A stretch of DNA of 64,000 bases from Pseudomonas sp. KU26590 (GCF_026153515.1 NZ_CP110644.1:3067501-3131500); one strand, 5' to 3'; counted from the first letter of the stretch, positions 16,803 through 25,634 are shown. Notes: generated by a model from the letters alone, not told the origin. A program made the numbers and translations.

Positions 16803-17594
16803 TCAACGTTGCTCCACCAGATTGAGAAAACGTCGGGTGCGCTCGTTCTGCGGATCCACCAGCACTTCAGTCGGCGAGCCATCGGCGACGATGCGCCCGG
16901 CCTCCATGAACAGCACGCGGTCGGCAATGTCCTGGGCGAACTTCATTTCGTGGGTCACCAGCAGCATGGTCATCTGCTGCTCGTGGGCGATGGCGCGAAT
17001 CACCGCCAGCACTTCACCGACCAGCTCCGGATCGAGGGCGGAGGTGACCTCGTCGAACAGCATCACCTGGGGTCGCATGGCCAGCGCCCGAGCGATCGCC
17101 ACGCGCTGTTGTTGCCCGCCGGATAGCTGCGCGGGATAGGCGTCGGCCTTGTGGCTCAAACCGACCAGCCCGAGGTATTGATGGGCGCGCTCCAGGGCCT
17201 CTTCGCGGCTCAGCTTGAGCACTTGCAGCGGCGCCTCAGTGACGTTCTGCTGCACGGTCAGGTGGGGGAACAGGTTGAACTGCTGAAACACCATGCCGAC
17301 GCGGTGCACCACCGGCGGCTTTTTCGCGCCCGGCCAGTGCCACCCGCCCGACTTGGCCGGCACCGACGCGCCGGCCACCTCGATGCTGCCGTGCTGATAG
17401 GCCTCAAGGCCCTTGATCAGGCGCAGCACGGTGGATTTGCCCGAACCGCTGGGGCCGATCAAGGCGACTTTCTGGCCGGCGGGAATGCTCAGGTCCAGGT
17501 GATCGATGACCCGGGTCGCGCCGAAGTTTTTCACCACTTGCTTGAGGAGGATCTGCGGCGAAGCGCCGGGCAGAGCGTGTGCAAGATCAGACAT
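16803..17594 (-). CDS. ehuA: ABC importer ATPase, polar amino acid/ectoine type (EhuA-like)
   Basis: This 263-residue ATPase energises uptake through the two permeases encoded just upstream. It has Walker A GPSGSGKS (about 48-55), Q loop VFQQFNLFPHLTV, signature LSGGQQQR, Walker B VMLFDEVTSALDP and the H loop His in VTHEM. All are typical of the GlnQ/HisP group. A short insertion before the Q loop (AKSGGWHWPGAKKPP) is also seen in several EhuA-type proteins. The start overlaps the end of the permease gene by 8 bp. The symbol follows the Ehu-like binding protein at 19196 and is tentative. Confidence 0.85.
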   Translation of the reverse strand: MSDLAHALPGASPQILLKQVVKNFGATRVIDHLDLSIPAGQKVALIGPSGSGKSTVLRLIKGLEAYQHGSIEVAGASVPAKSGGWHWPGAKKPPVVHRVGMVFQQFNLFPHLTVQQNVTEAPLQVLKLSREEALERAHQYLGLVGLSHKADAYPAQLSGGQQQRVAIARALAMRPQVMLFDEVTSALDPELVGEVLAVIRAIAHEQQMTMLLVTHEMKFAQDIADRVLFMEAGRIVADGSPTEVLVDPQNERTRRFLNLVEQR

Positions 17595-18237
17595 GGCTGC
17601 GCCTCTCGAAATATTTGAACAACAGGGAGGTCGGCACGCTGATCGCCAGAAACATCAGCGCCATCACCGTGTAGGGCTCGTTGTAGCGGTAGGTCATGCC
17701 GGCGATCTGTTTGGCTGCCTGGAACAACTCGGGAATGGTGATTACCGCCAGCAGCGGGGTTTCCTTGAACATGCCGATCAGGTAATTGCCAAGCACCGGC
17801 AGCATGGGCTTGAGGGCCTGGGGCAGGACGATCCTTCGCCACGTCGTTGCACGGTCGAAATCCAGGGCCCTGGCCGCCTCCCATTGACCGGCTGGCACGC
17901 CTTCGATGGCGCCGCGAAAGGCTTCGGCAATGTAGGCCGCGTAATACAGGCCGAGCCCGATGACTCCGGTGGAAATCGCCGGCAGGGTCAGGCCGGCCAG
18001 GGGCAGGGCGAAGAACAGCACGTAGAGCTGCACCATTAGCGGCGTGTGCCGAAAGAAACTCAGGTAGCCGGCGCTCAATCGTTGCACCAGCGTGTTTTTC
18101 GAGCGTTGAGCGATGGCCAGCAGCAGACCGAGCAGCACCGCCAGCACAAAGCCGAGGATCACGACTTGCAGCGTCACCAGCAGGCCCTGAAACAGATCGG
18201 GGACGATGGACCAGGCGAAGGCGTAATCGAAGTTCAT
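17587..18237 (-). CDS. ehuD: ABC importer permease (EhuD-like)
   Basis: The protein has 216 residues and about five membrane helices. It is of the HisM/GlnP group, with the EAA loop EAARALDFDRATTWRRIVLPQALKP-type region at about residues 140-164 that docks on the ATPase. The N-terminus MNFDYAFAWSIVPDLFQGLLVT is that of the amino acid permease family. It overlaps the neighbouring genes at both ends (4 bp with the other permease gene, 8 bp with the ATPase gene), so the three are one transcription unit. Confidence 0.87.
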   Translation of the reverse strand: MNFDYAFAWSIVPDLFQGLLVTLQVVILGFVLAVLLGLLLAIAQRSKNTLVQRLSAGYLSFFRHTPLMVQLYVLFFALPLAGLTLPAISTGVIGLGLYYAAYIAEAFRGAIEGVPAGQWEAARALDFDRATTWRRIVLPQALKPMLPVLGNYLIGMFKETPLLAVITIPELFQAAKQIAGMTYRYNEPYTVMALMFLAISVPTSLLFKYFERRSHV

Positions 18238-18914
18238 GGTGCGACCCCGCGACGCCAGTGGGTGACCCGTCGCTCATAGCGCTTGACCAGCCAGCTGAGG
18301 GGCCAGGCCATGACGAAATAACACACCAGCACAATGCTCCAGATCAGCGTCTGCTGGCCCAGGGTGGTGATCAGTTGACCGCCGGAGAAGGTCAGGTCGC
18401 TGAGGGTGATGAGCGACACCAGCGAGGTGGTCTTCAGCAGTTCGACCAGTTGATTGCCCATCGGCGGCAGCATGAAGGGCAAGGCCTGGGGCAGGATGAT
18501 TCGGCGAAACGCCGTGATCGCGTCGAAGTCCAGGGCTTTGATCGCGTCCCGTTGGCCACGTGCGACATTGCTCAGGGCCGAGCGCACAATTTCGGAACCG
18601 TAAGCGGAAAAGGTCAGGCCCAGGCCGAGAACGCCGGTGGTCATCGGCGCCAGGGTGACGCCGAACAGCGGCAGGATGAAGAACAGGTAGAACAGCAGCA
18701 CCAGGGCGGAGATGCCACGCAGGATTTCGACGTAGACCGTCGCGATCCAGCGCAGCGCGCGCCACGGCGACAGGCGCATCAGCGCGATGACAAACGACAT
18801 CACCACCACGACGACTTGGGCGAAGAAAGTGATTTCCAGGGTGACCAGTGCGCCGTTGGCCAGTTGGCGGGCGATGAAGCGCGCGGTGTCCAGGGTAGAA
18901 GCATCAAAAAGCAT
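18234..18914 (-). CDS. ehuC: ABC importer permease (EhuC-like)
   Basis: The protein has 226 residues and several membrane helices, beginning MLFDASTLDTARFIARQLANGALVTLEI-like (positions 1-28). The EAA-loop region is DAIKALDFDAITAFRRIILPQ. It is the first membrane gene of the operon and is separated from the binding-protein gene by 281 bp containing REPs and a triplet repeat, an unusually long gap for such operons. The second permease differs clearly in sequence, so the transporter channel is heterodimeric, as in Ehu systems. Confidence 0.86.
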   Translation of the reverse strand: MLFDASTLDTARFIARQLANGALVTLEITFFAQVVVVVMSFVIALMRLSPWRALRWIATVYVEILRGISALVLLFYLFFILPLFGVTLAPMTTGVLGLGLTFSAYGSEIVRSALSNVARGQRDAIKALDFDAITAFRRIILPQALPFMLPPMGNQLVELLKTTSLVSLITLSDLTFSGGQLITTLGQQTLIWSIVLVCYFVMAWPLSWLVKRYERRVTHWRRGVAP

Positions 18915-18985
18915 GGGCCGTACTCATATGGGCTGGGGCCGTCATGTCGCGGGGCGAAAAATCAACTTTGCGGTGTGCCTATCGA

Positions 18986-19125
18986 CGCCTTCCCGGCTAA
19001 AGCCGGTCCCACTGACTGCATGCGATCCCACAGTAGGACCGGCTTCAGCCGGGAACAGGCCCGTGCTGACGCCTTCGATTTTGCAGTGTGCCTATCGACG
19101 CCTTCCCGGCTAAAGCCGGTCCTAC
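18986..19125. repeat. REPIN plus extra REP, 113-bp spacing
   Basis: REP cores lie at about 18988-19012 (forward), 19034-19058 (inverted) and 19101-19125 (forward). The first and third, with their flanks (TGCCTATCGACGCC), are exactly 113 bp apart, the same period as the array at 13686. The cluster sits between the binding-protein and permease genes of the importer. It could form a stable hairpin that lowers expression of the downstream genes, a known effect of intergenic REPs. Confidence 0.88.
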
Positions 19126-19137
19126 AATGGCGCCGGC

Positions 19138-19195
19138 ATCATCATCATCATCATCATCGTCGGCGTCGGCGTCGGCGTCGGCGTCGACATCGGCA
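19138..19195. repeat. simple tandem repeat (ATC)7 and (GTCGGC)4
   Basis: Seven ATC triplets (19138-19158) are followed by four GTCGGC hexamers and then degenerate copies (GTCGAC, ATCGGC) up to the stop codon of the binding-protein gene. The tract starts right behind the stop, so slippage would not change the protein but could change the intercistronic RNA. Confidence 0.85.
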
Positions 19196-20086
19196 TCAGC
19201 GGTTGCAGCGTTGCTCGGCGGTGACGTCTGCGGGTGGCAGTTCGTTTTCGGTGTAGCCGTACTTCTGCAGGATCTTCAGCAGGTCGCCGGACGCGCGCAG
19301 TTTCGCCAGTTGCTCGTTGAACGCCTGGGTGAACGCCGGATCGTTTTTCGGCAGGCCGTAGGCGTGGTAATTCCAGGTCGGTTTGCCGTCGGCGTCCGGG
19401 ATCTGCTCGAACGGCAGGGCCCGTTCAACCGGCGTGCCGTCGGCTTTTTTCAGCAGGCCGATGATCTCCGCATCGGGGAAGTACACCACGTCGACGCGAT
19501 CGGCCTGCAGCGCGGCGAGTGCTTCGGTGTCTTTGTCGAAGAGCACGACGTTGCCATTGCTGATGCCGCTGTCCTTGGCTTCCTGCACCTGATTGCTGCC
19601 GGGCTGCGTTGCCAGGCGCGCCTTGCCGTTGGCCGCGACGTCCTTGAGGCTGTGCAGCTTCAGCGGGTTGCCGGCCTTGACCAGAAACGCGCCACCGGAG
19701 CGGGTGACCGGGTTGGAATAGCCGATCACTTTGCAGCGCGCCGGGTTGATGAACAGGCCGGCACCGATCAGATCGAAACGGCCTGCCGCAAGACCCGGCA
19801 CCAGCGAGCCGAACTCGGTGATCGGCAGCTCAACCTTGCTGATACCCAGCGGTTCGAGAATGGCCCGGAGAATTTCGACGTTGGCGCCGACGACTTTCCC
19901 GTCGGTGCCCACGTAGGCATAGGGTTGCTCGTTGGCGATGCCGGCGGTCAGGCCCTGACTGCGGCCCTTTTCCAGCAGGCCGGCGACGGCGGAGAACGAA
20001 AGCACGGCGTTCAGCACCAGGGCGGAGCCGAATGCGACAGACATCGAACGGGGAATGTTGCCAAAAATGTTACGACGATTGGGCAT
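19196..20086 (-). CDS. ehuB: periplasmic binding protein, ectoine/hydroxyectoine type (EhuB-like)
   Basis: The protein has 296 residues with an N-terminal signal peptide (basic MPNRRN, then hydrophobic to about residue 36). The mature part has the motifs of EhuB-type proteins: GIANEQPYAYV, TEFGSLVPGLAAGRFDLIGAG, FINPARCKVIGYSNP and AFLVKAGNP. These favour ectoine/hydroxyectoine over ordinary amino acids, but ligand residues cannot be confirmed by eye. It is the first gene of the importer operon. The upstream gap 20087-20289 contains an AT-rich stretch (20146-20175) likely to include the promoter. Confidence 0.8.
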   Translation of the reverse strand: MPNRRNIFGNIPRSMSVAFGSALVLNAVLSFSAVAGLLEKGRSQGLTAGIANEQPYAYVGTDGKVVGANVEILRAILEPLGISKVELPITEFGSLVPGLAAGRFDLIGAGLFINPARCKVIGYSNPVTRSGGAFLVKAGNPLKLHSLKDVAANGKARLATQPGSNQVQEAKDSGISNGNVVLFDKDTEALAALQADRVDVVYFPDAEIIGLLKKADGTPVERALPFEQIPDADGKPTWNYHAYGLPKNDPAFTQAFNEQLAKLRASGDLLKILQKYGYTENELPPADVTAEQRCNR

Positions 20087-20225
20087 GGCGGACTCGTGAC
20101 GTCAATGAGGGCAGGAGAGCGGAAGCCGCGAATCATAAGAGTCTAAAAAAGATTAGATAAATATCTTTTAGTTATTAGGTTATGCATTTAGGCCCGATCA
20201 ATTCGGGCCATGCGCCGGTAACCGT

Positions 20226-20265
20226 ATTCCCCTTGGACCGCTCTGGCAAGGCGGTCTTGGGGAAT
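20226..20265 (-). terminator. hairpin between msrA and ehuB
   Basis: ATTCCCC (20226-20232) with ACCGC inside pairs with GCGGT and GGGGAAT (20259-20265), leaving a short internal mismatch. It lies 25 bp past the msrA stop. No T-run follows on the minus strand, so it is a weak terminator candidate or only an mRNA-stabilising hairpin. Confidence 0.35.
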
Positions 20266-20289
20266 CTTCCTGGTCGGTCAGGCTGTTGT

Positions 20290-20799
20290 TCAGGTTTGGC
20301 GGTGCGGCAGTTTCCAGCCCGCGCGAACGAAATGGCAGGTGTAGCCATTCGGAATACGCTCCAGGTAATCCTGATGCTCGGGCTCGGCTTCCCAGAATGG
20401 CCCGGCCGGGGCGATTTCGGTGACAACTTTGCCCGGCCACAGGCCCGAAGCGTCGACATCGGCGACGGTGTCCAGCGCTACGGCTTTCTGTTGTTCGCTC
20501 AAGTAGAAAATCGCCGAGCGATAGCTCACGCCCTTGTCATTGCCCTGACGGTTCGGGGTCGACGGGTCGTGAATCTGGAAGAAGAATTCGAGAATCTGAC
20601 GGTAGCTGATGATCTCGGGATCGAAGACGATTTCAATGGCTTCAGCGTGGGTGCCGTGGTTGCGATAGGTGGCGTTGTCAACGTCGCCACCGGAGTAGCC
20701 GACGCGGGTCGACACGACGCCGGGGTAGCGGCGCAGCAAGTCCTGCATGCCCCAGAAGCAGCCTCCGGCAAGCAGCGCGGTTTCGGTGTGGGTGGTCAT
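20290..20799 (-). CDS. msrA: peptide methionine-(S)-S-oxide reductase MsrA
   Basis: This 169-residue enzyme repairs the S form of oxidised methionine in proteins. The ATG at 20799 follows GGAAGG by eight bases. The active site GGCFWG (Cys at residue 15) is near the N-terminus, followed by [29 protein letters not shown], and later SYRSAIFY. It belongs to the short class, with a single catalytic domain and no MsrB fusion. It stands alone between the Ehu-type importer and the GlxA-type regulator; gap 20800-20929 shows no gene. Confidence 0.93.
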   Translation of the reverse strand: MTTHTETALLAGGCFWGMQDLLRRYPGVVSTRVGYSGGDVDNATYRNHGTHAEAIEIVFDPEIISYRQILEFFFQIHDPSTPNRQGNDKGVSYRSAIFYLSEQQKAVALDTVADVDASGLWPGKVVTEIAPAGPFWEAEPEHQDYLERIPNGYTCHFVRAGWKLPHRQT

Positions 20800-20929
20800 G
20801 GGCAAGTCCTTCCAGCTATTAACGGGGTGTGTCAGGTACGCAGCGCAGTGTGCGTGTCTGCGAGCCTGTTTGCGAGTGCGCGGCGCAACGGCCGCCCTTG
20901 AAGATCAGATGATTGATGCGCGCACTCGT

Positions 20930-21904
20930 TCAGTCGCCGCCGAACTGCTGACGGTATTGGCCGGGCGTCATGCCGATGCGCTCGCTGAACGCCTTGCGCA
21001 TGTGCCGCGCGCTGCCGAAGCCGCAGCGACTGGCCACGACCTTGAGCGGCAGGTCGCTGCCTTCGAGCAGTTTGCGTGAATGGTCGATGCGCGCGTTGAG
21101 CAGGAATTGCATGGGCGTCAGGCTGACTTCGCGCTGGAACGCCCGGGCGAAATTGCGCGGGCTCATCGCCGCCAGGTCGGCCATGCGCTGCACGGTGTAC
21201 GCCTCATCAATATGGTCGACGACGTACGCCTGCACCCGGGCAATCGCGCTGTCATCCCGGGGCACAGCCGCCAGCAGCGGGCCGTAGGGCGTTTGTCCGC
21301 CCTGACGCTTCATCACCACCAGCAGCACTTTGGCCACTTCCAGAGCGATGTCTTTGCCGTGGTCTTCGGCGACGATCGCCAGGGCCATGTCGATCCCCGC
21401 CGTAATACCCCCGGAGGTGATCAGGTTGCGGTCCACGACGTAGATCTGTTCGGTTTCGACGCGGGACGCGGGGAACCGCCGGGCCAGGCGCTCGACGTAA
21501 TTCCAGTGGGTGGTGCAGCGGTAACCGTCGAGCAGGCCGGCGTCACCCAGCAGAAACGCGCCGGTGCAAACCGCGCCGAAACGCCGGGCGCCCTGGGCCG
21601 CAGCCGGCAGCCAGGCGGTGAGCTGAGGGTGGCTGACGCCGTATGCGCCGGGCCCGCCGGGGACCAGCAGCAGGTCGATGTCGGCCGGCAGGTCGTCCAG
21701 CGCCAGGTCCGCCTGAACCTTGAGCCCGCAGGAGCTGCGGATGAGCAGCGGGCGTTCGGCGACGGTGATCAGTCGGTACTGTTTCTCCGTCGTCAGCAGT
21801 CGATTGGAAATCGAAAAGACGTCCATGGGACCGGTCACGTCGAGCATGAGCACGTCGTTGAACAGCACCATCGCCACTGTCTTTTGCTTGGGAATGTCGC
21901 GCAT
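20930..21904 (-). CDS. GlxA-type AraC family transcriptional regulator
   Basis: The protein has 324 residues. Residues of about 8-180 form a DJ-1/PfpI-like class I glutamine amidotransferase domain (VLFNDVLMLDVTGPMDVFS, LLVPGGPGAYG, GAVCTGAFLLGDAGLLDG), keeping a Cys at the nucleophile elbow. Residues of about 220-320 form the AraC DNA-binding domain with two helix-turn-helices (MADLAAMSPRNFARAFQREV and LKVVASRCGFGSARHMRKAF). Regulators of this kind often control catabolism of quaternary amines or amino acids. The ligand is not evident, and no obvious target is adjacent other than the transporter genes downstream. Confidence 0.88.
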   Translation of the reverse strand: MRDIPKQKTVAMVLFNDVLMLDVTGPMDVFSISNRLLTTEKQYRLITVAERPLLIRSSCGLKVQADLALDDLPADIDLLLVPGGPGAYGVSHPQLTAWLPAAAQGARRFGAVCTGAFLLGDAGLLDGYRCTTHWNYVERLARRFPASRVETEQIYVVDRNLITSGGITAGIDMALAIVAEDHGKDIALEVAKVLLVVMKRQGGQTPYGPLLAAVPRDDSAIARVQAYVVDHIDEAYTVQRMADLAAMSPRNFARAFQREVSLTPMQFLLNARIDHSRKLLEGSDLPLKVVASRCGFGSARHMRKAFSERIGMTPGQYRQQFGGD

Positions 21905-22067
21905 GCCTCGATCGCCTATTCATTGCCGCCATTGCCAGGGCAGGGGGCACGAGCCTGAAACCAGGCGGCATTCTAGGGGATTGCGCGGACGGATGTGAAT
22001 CAGGAGCGCGCTTGTCGGCGATGGCGTCGGAACAGTTGCCGTAGAGTTATTGACCACCGCGATCGCT

Positions 22068-22228
22068 GCAGGAGCCGGCTTGCTGGCGAAGGCGGCATGT
22101 CAGCCGCCGAACGGGTCACAGACAAATCGCGCTCGCCAGCAAGCCGGCTCCAACGGATCCTGCGTACCACATGGGTAACCAATCGCCGTAAAAAACCAAT
22201 GCAGGCGCGCGCTTGCCCGCGAATGGGC
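22068..22228. repeat. REPIN family B, plus single family C REP
   Basis: GCAGGAGCCGGCTTGCTGGCG (first 20 bases at 22068-22087) and its inverted partner CGCCAGCAAGCCGGCTCC (about 22135-22152) form a REPIN. A lone family C REP (GCGCGCTTGCCCGCGAATGG) follows at 22206-22225. The whole gap 21905-22327 holds no supportable gene. Confidence 0.85.
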
Positions 22229-22327
22229 GTTTGGTGATGTGCCGCCTGTTCATCGCCTTTGAGCGGACTGGGGTTGGCAAGTCGTTAGCGGGGTTGTCGG
22301 GTTGATGGTCAGCCTAACGCCAGCCGG

Positions 22328-23182
22328 TCAGTAACAGCACGTTGGCAGCTGAACGCGAATGCGTGCGCCACCGCTGGCCGAGGCTTGTGCCCAGATGCGC
22401 CCGTGGTGCGCGTTGACCACCGCGCGACAGATCGCCAGGCCGACGCCGAGGCCGCTGCCCTTGGTGGTGTAGAACGCGCCGAAGATCTGTTCGCGACGAT
22501 CTGCCGGGATGCCCGGGCCGTTGTCCTCGATGCACACTTCGACGCCGTCATTGAGGGTGAATGAATGGATGCGCAGGACAGCAGCGTCGCCGCCACAACC
22601 GGCCATGGCTTCCACGGCATTGGTGATCAGATTGACCAGCAACTGCTGCAGCTGCACCGCATCGGCAACGATGGACTGATCGACGAACAAACCGGTTTCA
22701 AGCCGCACCCGCTGTGCAGTAAGCGCAGGCTGGGTGAGGAGAATGGCTTCGCGAATGACGTCGTCAATCTTCAGGCTCTGCAGCTGTAAAGGTGCCTGGC
22801 GGGCCAGCGCGCCCAGGGCCTTGACGATGTTGGCGGCACGTTCGCAGCCAGCGCGCAGGTCCTTCAGACCGGCGATGGCTTCTTCGACATCCGGCACGTC
22901 GCGCTGCAGCCAGCGCAGGCATGCGGCGGCATTGGCGGCGATGCCCAGAAGGGGCTGGCAGATTTCATGGGCGATGGAGGCGCTGAACTCGGCCATCTTG
23001 CGGGCGTGAAGGCTTTGGGCGTAATCGCTTAGCGCGGCGGCGTTCTGGTGGCAGGGATTGGCAAGACGCGCTGTCGGGTCCGCGAGGGGATGTAGAGAAG
23101 GGTACCGAACCGCGTCCGGCCAGTGTTGTTCCGCTGGCTGCGGGAAGCGGGTGTAGAGAGGAGATTGATGTTCGTCCAGCAT
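22328..23182 (-). CDS. soluble sensor histidine kinase without input domain
   Basis: This 284-residue kinase has no membrane segment and no PAS or GAF domain; the first 60 residues are Pro-rich and featureless. The H box is FSASIAHEICQPLLGIAANA (HEICQPL instead of the usual HELNQPL or HEVNQPL), followed by helix ACLRWLQRDVPDVEEA, N box QLLVNLITNAVEAM, G1 EDNGPGIP and G2 GSGLGVGLAI. This is the NtrB/FixL-like HisKA class. No response regulator is near. It may be a derived or shortened kinase that receives its signal through a partner. The gap on either side is REP-rich. Confidence 0.82.
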   Translation of the reverse strand: MLDEHQSPLYTRFPQPAEQHWPDAVRYPSLHPLADPTARLANPCHQNAAALSDYAQSLHARKMAEFSASIAHEICQPLLGIAANAAACLRWLQRDVPDVEEAIAGLKDLRAGCERAANIVKALGALARQAPLQLQSLKIDDVIREAILLTQPALTAQRVRLETGLFVDQSIVADAVQLQQLLVNLITNAVEAMAGCGGDAAVLRIHSFTLNDGVEVCIEDNGPGIPADRREQIFGAFYTTKGSGLGVGLAICRAVVNAHHGRIWAQASASGGARIRVQLPTCCY

Positions 23183-23352
23183 CGTAGCCCCCGGCGGTTC
23201 GAAGTCCTGTGCTTCGTCGCCCTTGAGTATACGCAGCGTGTCCGGCTTGAAACGGGGGCGAGGGCGCTTTGGCAGGAACGAGCACCCTGATGTCTGTCAG
23301 AGTCCCCACACTGGGTGAACGGAACGCCAGGACCGCGTTTCGGTGGCGCCCG

Positions 23353-23493
23353 GTAGGACTGGCTTTAGCCGGGAAGGCGTCAGTTGTCACACCGGAAACT
23401 GATGGTCTACACACCGGCCTCTTCCCGGCTGAAGCCGGTCCCACTGAATGACCGCGATCACATTGCAGGACTGGCTTTAGCCGGGAAGAGGCC
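23353..23493. repeat. three family A REPs
   Basis: Cores lie at 23353-23379 (inverted), 23418-23444 (forward) and 23466-23493 (inverted), giving two overlapping REPIN-like hairpins. The spacer ACTGATGG...ACACCGGCCT is shared with the pair at 28752-28843. Confidence 0.87.
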
Positions 23494-23532
23494 AGTGTCT
23501 GCTTCGCGAGCTGATTGTGCGCCGCTGATCGG

Positions 23533-23622
23533 TGTAGGAGCGCGCTTGCCCGCGAAGAGGCAGGTACATCCGACGCATACTGGTCGTCCGTGACTACGGT
23601 TTCGCGGGCAAGCGCGCTCCTA
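23533..23622. repeat. REPIN family C
   Basis: TGTAGGAGCGCGCTTGCCCG at 23533-23552 is mirrored by CGGGCAAGCGCGCTCCTA at about 23605-23622. This is a third REP type, found elsewhere in the window only as a single copy near 22206. Confidence 0.87.
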
Positions 23623-23670
23623 TATTCAGATACGGGGCACGTCAATTGCTCTGCGGCGTGACACCGTCCT

Positions 23671-23695
23671 ATTCCCGGCTAAAGCCGGTCCCACT
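23671..23695. repeat. single family A REP
   Basis: ATTCCCGGCTAAAGCCGGTC core, 48 bp past the cupin gene's stop. Together with the two entries before it, the gap 23183-23742 is filled with palindromes and shows no gene. Confidence 0.83.
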
Positions 23696-23742
23696 GCAGA
23701 TCTCCGGTCCTACGAGGGATATGCGGTGTCAGGCGGCTCGTC

Positions 23743-24054
23743 TTAGATGCTGCCCTCGCTTTCGATCACCAGAATCCGCGCTTCACCCAGCGGGTGGGCA
23801 ACGTGGGCCGTGCCCATGGAGGCGTAGAAAATATCGCCGGGTTGCAGCACGGTTTTCTCCTCGACGCCGTCCTGCTTGAAGCGCATCTCCACTTGCCCGT
23901 CCAGCACCACAAACACCTCCTGACCATCATTGACGTGCCATTTGTACGGCTGATCCGTCCAGTGCAGTCGCGTGGTGATGCCGTTCATGTTGGCAATGTC
24001 CAGCGCGGCCCACGGGCGGTCACCGGTGAAGTCTTTGCTGCGGATGATGTTCAT
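23743..24054 (-). CDS. small cupin-domain protein
   Basis: With the ATG at 24054 the protein has 103 residues (MNIIRSKDFTGDRPWAALDI). A much longer open frame continues upstream but lacks domain sense. It is a single-barrel cupin: KWHVNDGQEVFVVLDGQVEMRF-type motif at about residues 41-62, with a His and two Glu/Gln positions like cupin motif 1, and LQPGDIFYASMGTAHVAHP as motif 2. It probably binds a metal or small ligand; the reaction is unknown. It lies divergently from the ene-reductase gene, sharing a 315-bp gap. Confidence 0.82.
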   Translation of the reverse strand: MNIIRSKDFTGDRPWAALDIANMNGITTRLHWTDQPYKWHVNDGQEVFVVLDGQVEMRFKQDGVEEKTVLQPGDIFYASMGTAHVAHPLGEARILVIESEGSI

Positions 24055-24369
24055 GGGGTGCCTGTTCAATAGTAGGTCTTTGACCGATGGGCTGCGTTGT
24101 TGCGTTGTTGCGGTGTCAGGTTGGCCCAACGTTCGATGTGCGGAATGATAAGCGCGCGACTGCCGAGTGCAACGGCTCGCGAGTGCAGGAGGGGTCAAAA
24201 GCGCAAGATTTTGCAAGTGGCTCTGCCTGCGCCCGATGTCCGGAATCATTGCGGATCTGACATTGCCGGGTCTGCGGGTGCGCTTTAGACTCCCGGCCAT
24301 CCACTAGACGACTGGTCTACGCCGGCCGATCCGGTCACCACTTTCAATGCTTTGAACGGAGTATCACCC
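24055..24369. other. intergenic region between cupin and reductase genes
   Basis: This 315-bp gap separates two divergent genes, so both promoters should be here. I see no REP, no RNA gene and no clear operator; a frame open on the minus strand has no ribosome site and an unnatural composition. Confidence 0.5.
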
Positions 24370-25500
24370 ATGTCCACGCAACCCTTGCTCACCCACGTAA
24401 CGCTGGGCCGGCACGTGCTGAAAAACCGCATTGCCTTCCCGCCGTTGACCCGCCAGAGAAGCCTGCAGCCGGGTGATATCGCTTCGGACCTGATGGCGAC
24501 CTATTACCAGCAGCGTACGTCCGCCGGTTTCATGATCACCGAAGGCACTCAGATCGAGCCTCGTGGCCAGGGTTATGCGTGGACACCGGGCATGTACAGC
24601 GCCGAGCAGGTCGAAGGCTGGCGCAAAGTGACCGACGCGGTGCACGCGGAAGAGGGCGTGATCTTCGCTCAGCTTTGGCATGTGGGTCGCGTGTCCCACC
24701 ACGCGCTGCAGCCCAACGGCGAAGCACCGGTCGCCCCCTCGGCGATCCCGGCGGCCAACGCCAAAGCGTTCATCGAAACCGCGCCGGGCGCAGGACAGCT
24801 CGTGGTGCCGCCGACGCCTCGCGCCCTGACCGTCGAAGAAATCCGCGCGTTGGTGAAGCTGTACGCCCAGGCCGCGAAAAATGCGATTGAAGCAGGCTTT
24901 GACGGCGTGGAAATTCACGCGGCGAACGGTTATCTGGTCAACCAGTTCATCTCCGAGCACGCCAACCACCGCGATGACGAATACGGCGGTTCGCTGGAAA
25001 ACCGTCTGCGCTTCTTGCGCGAGATCGTCACCGCCGTCGCCGAAGCCGTGGGCGCGGACCGTCTGGGCGTGCGCTTCTCGCCGCTGTTCGCCAGCACCGA
25101 TGAAGAACGCGTCTACATCGGCTTGGTGGAAAGCGACCCGCAGCACACCTACGTCGAAGCCATCAAGGTCCTGGAAAACGCAGGCGTCGCCTACGTCTCC
25201 ATCGCCGAAGCCGACTGGGACAACGCCCCCGAACTGCCGGAAACCTTCCGCAAAGCCATCCGTGAAGCCTTCAGCGGACGCATCATGTACGCCGGTCGCT
25301 ACACCGCTGAACGCGGCAACCGCCTGATCGACGCCGGCCTGGCCGACCTCATCGCCTTCGGTCGCCCCTTCATCGCCAACCCCGACCTGCCGGCACGCAT
25401 CGCCAACGGCTGGCCCCTCAACCCCGTCAACCCGGCCACGCTGTATGGCGGGACTGAAGTGGGCTATGTCGATTACCCGTTTTATAAGGCTGGCGAATAA
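24370..25500 (+). CDS. old yellow enzyme family ene-reductase (NemA/XenB-like)
   Basis: The protein has 376 residues from the ATG at 24370, eight bases after GGAG. This FMN-dependent NAD(P)H reductase reduces activated C=C bonds and often nitro compounds. Landmarks are LKNRIAFPPLTRQRSLQPGD near residue 18, FAQLWHVGRVSH near 100, the substrate-binding pair HAANGYLVNQF (His-x-x-Asn) near 181, RLGVRFSP, and DLIAFGRPFIANPDLP near 335. It is a classical OYE type, not the thermophilic YqjM type. It stands alone next to the divergent cupin gene. Individual substrates are not predictable. Confidence 0.9.
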   Translation: MSTQPLLTHVTLGRHVLKNRIAFPPLTRQRSLQPGDIASDLMATYYQQRTSAGFMITEGTQIEPRGQGYAWTPGMYSAEQVEGWRKVTDAVHAEEGVIFAQLWHVGRVSHHALQPNGEAPVAPSAIPAANAKAFIETAPGAGQLVVPPTPRALTVEEIRALVKLYAQAAKNAIEAGFDGVEIHAANGYLVNQFISEHANHRDDEYGGSLENRLRFLREIVTAVAEAVGADRLGVRFSPLFASTDEERVYIGLVESDPQHTYVEAIKVLENAGVAYVSIAEADWDNAPELPETFRKAIREAFSGRIMYAGRYTAERGNRLIDAGLADLIAFGRPFIANPDLPARIANGWPLNPVNPATLYGGTEVGYVDYPFYKAGE

Positions 25501-25530
25501 AACCCCTCGCCTCATCCCGGATCGAGCACA

Positions 25531-25634
25531 GACGCGGACGCGGAGCGTCACAGGGATGCGTTCCCACGCGGAACGTGGGAACGATCATTCGCGGTGGATG
25601 CACTGGCCTCTTCCCGGCTAAAGCCGGTCCCACT
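25531..25634. repeat. palindromic repeat D and a family A REP
   Basis: 25531-25586 reads GACGCGGACGCGGAGCGTC, then GTTCCCACGCGGAACGTGGG and AACGATC, a palindromic intergenic repeat frequent in Pseudomonas. A family A REP follows at 25605-25634. Confidence 0.8.

Noticed and set aside
18258..19256. Open frame ending in poly-His and poly-Arg, suggesting a metal-binding protein
   Set aside because: The His/Arg runs are the ATC/GTCGGC simple repeat read in a shadow frame; the frame covers REPs and the antisense of the permease gene.
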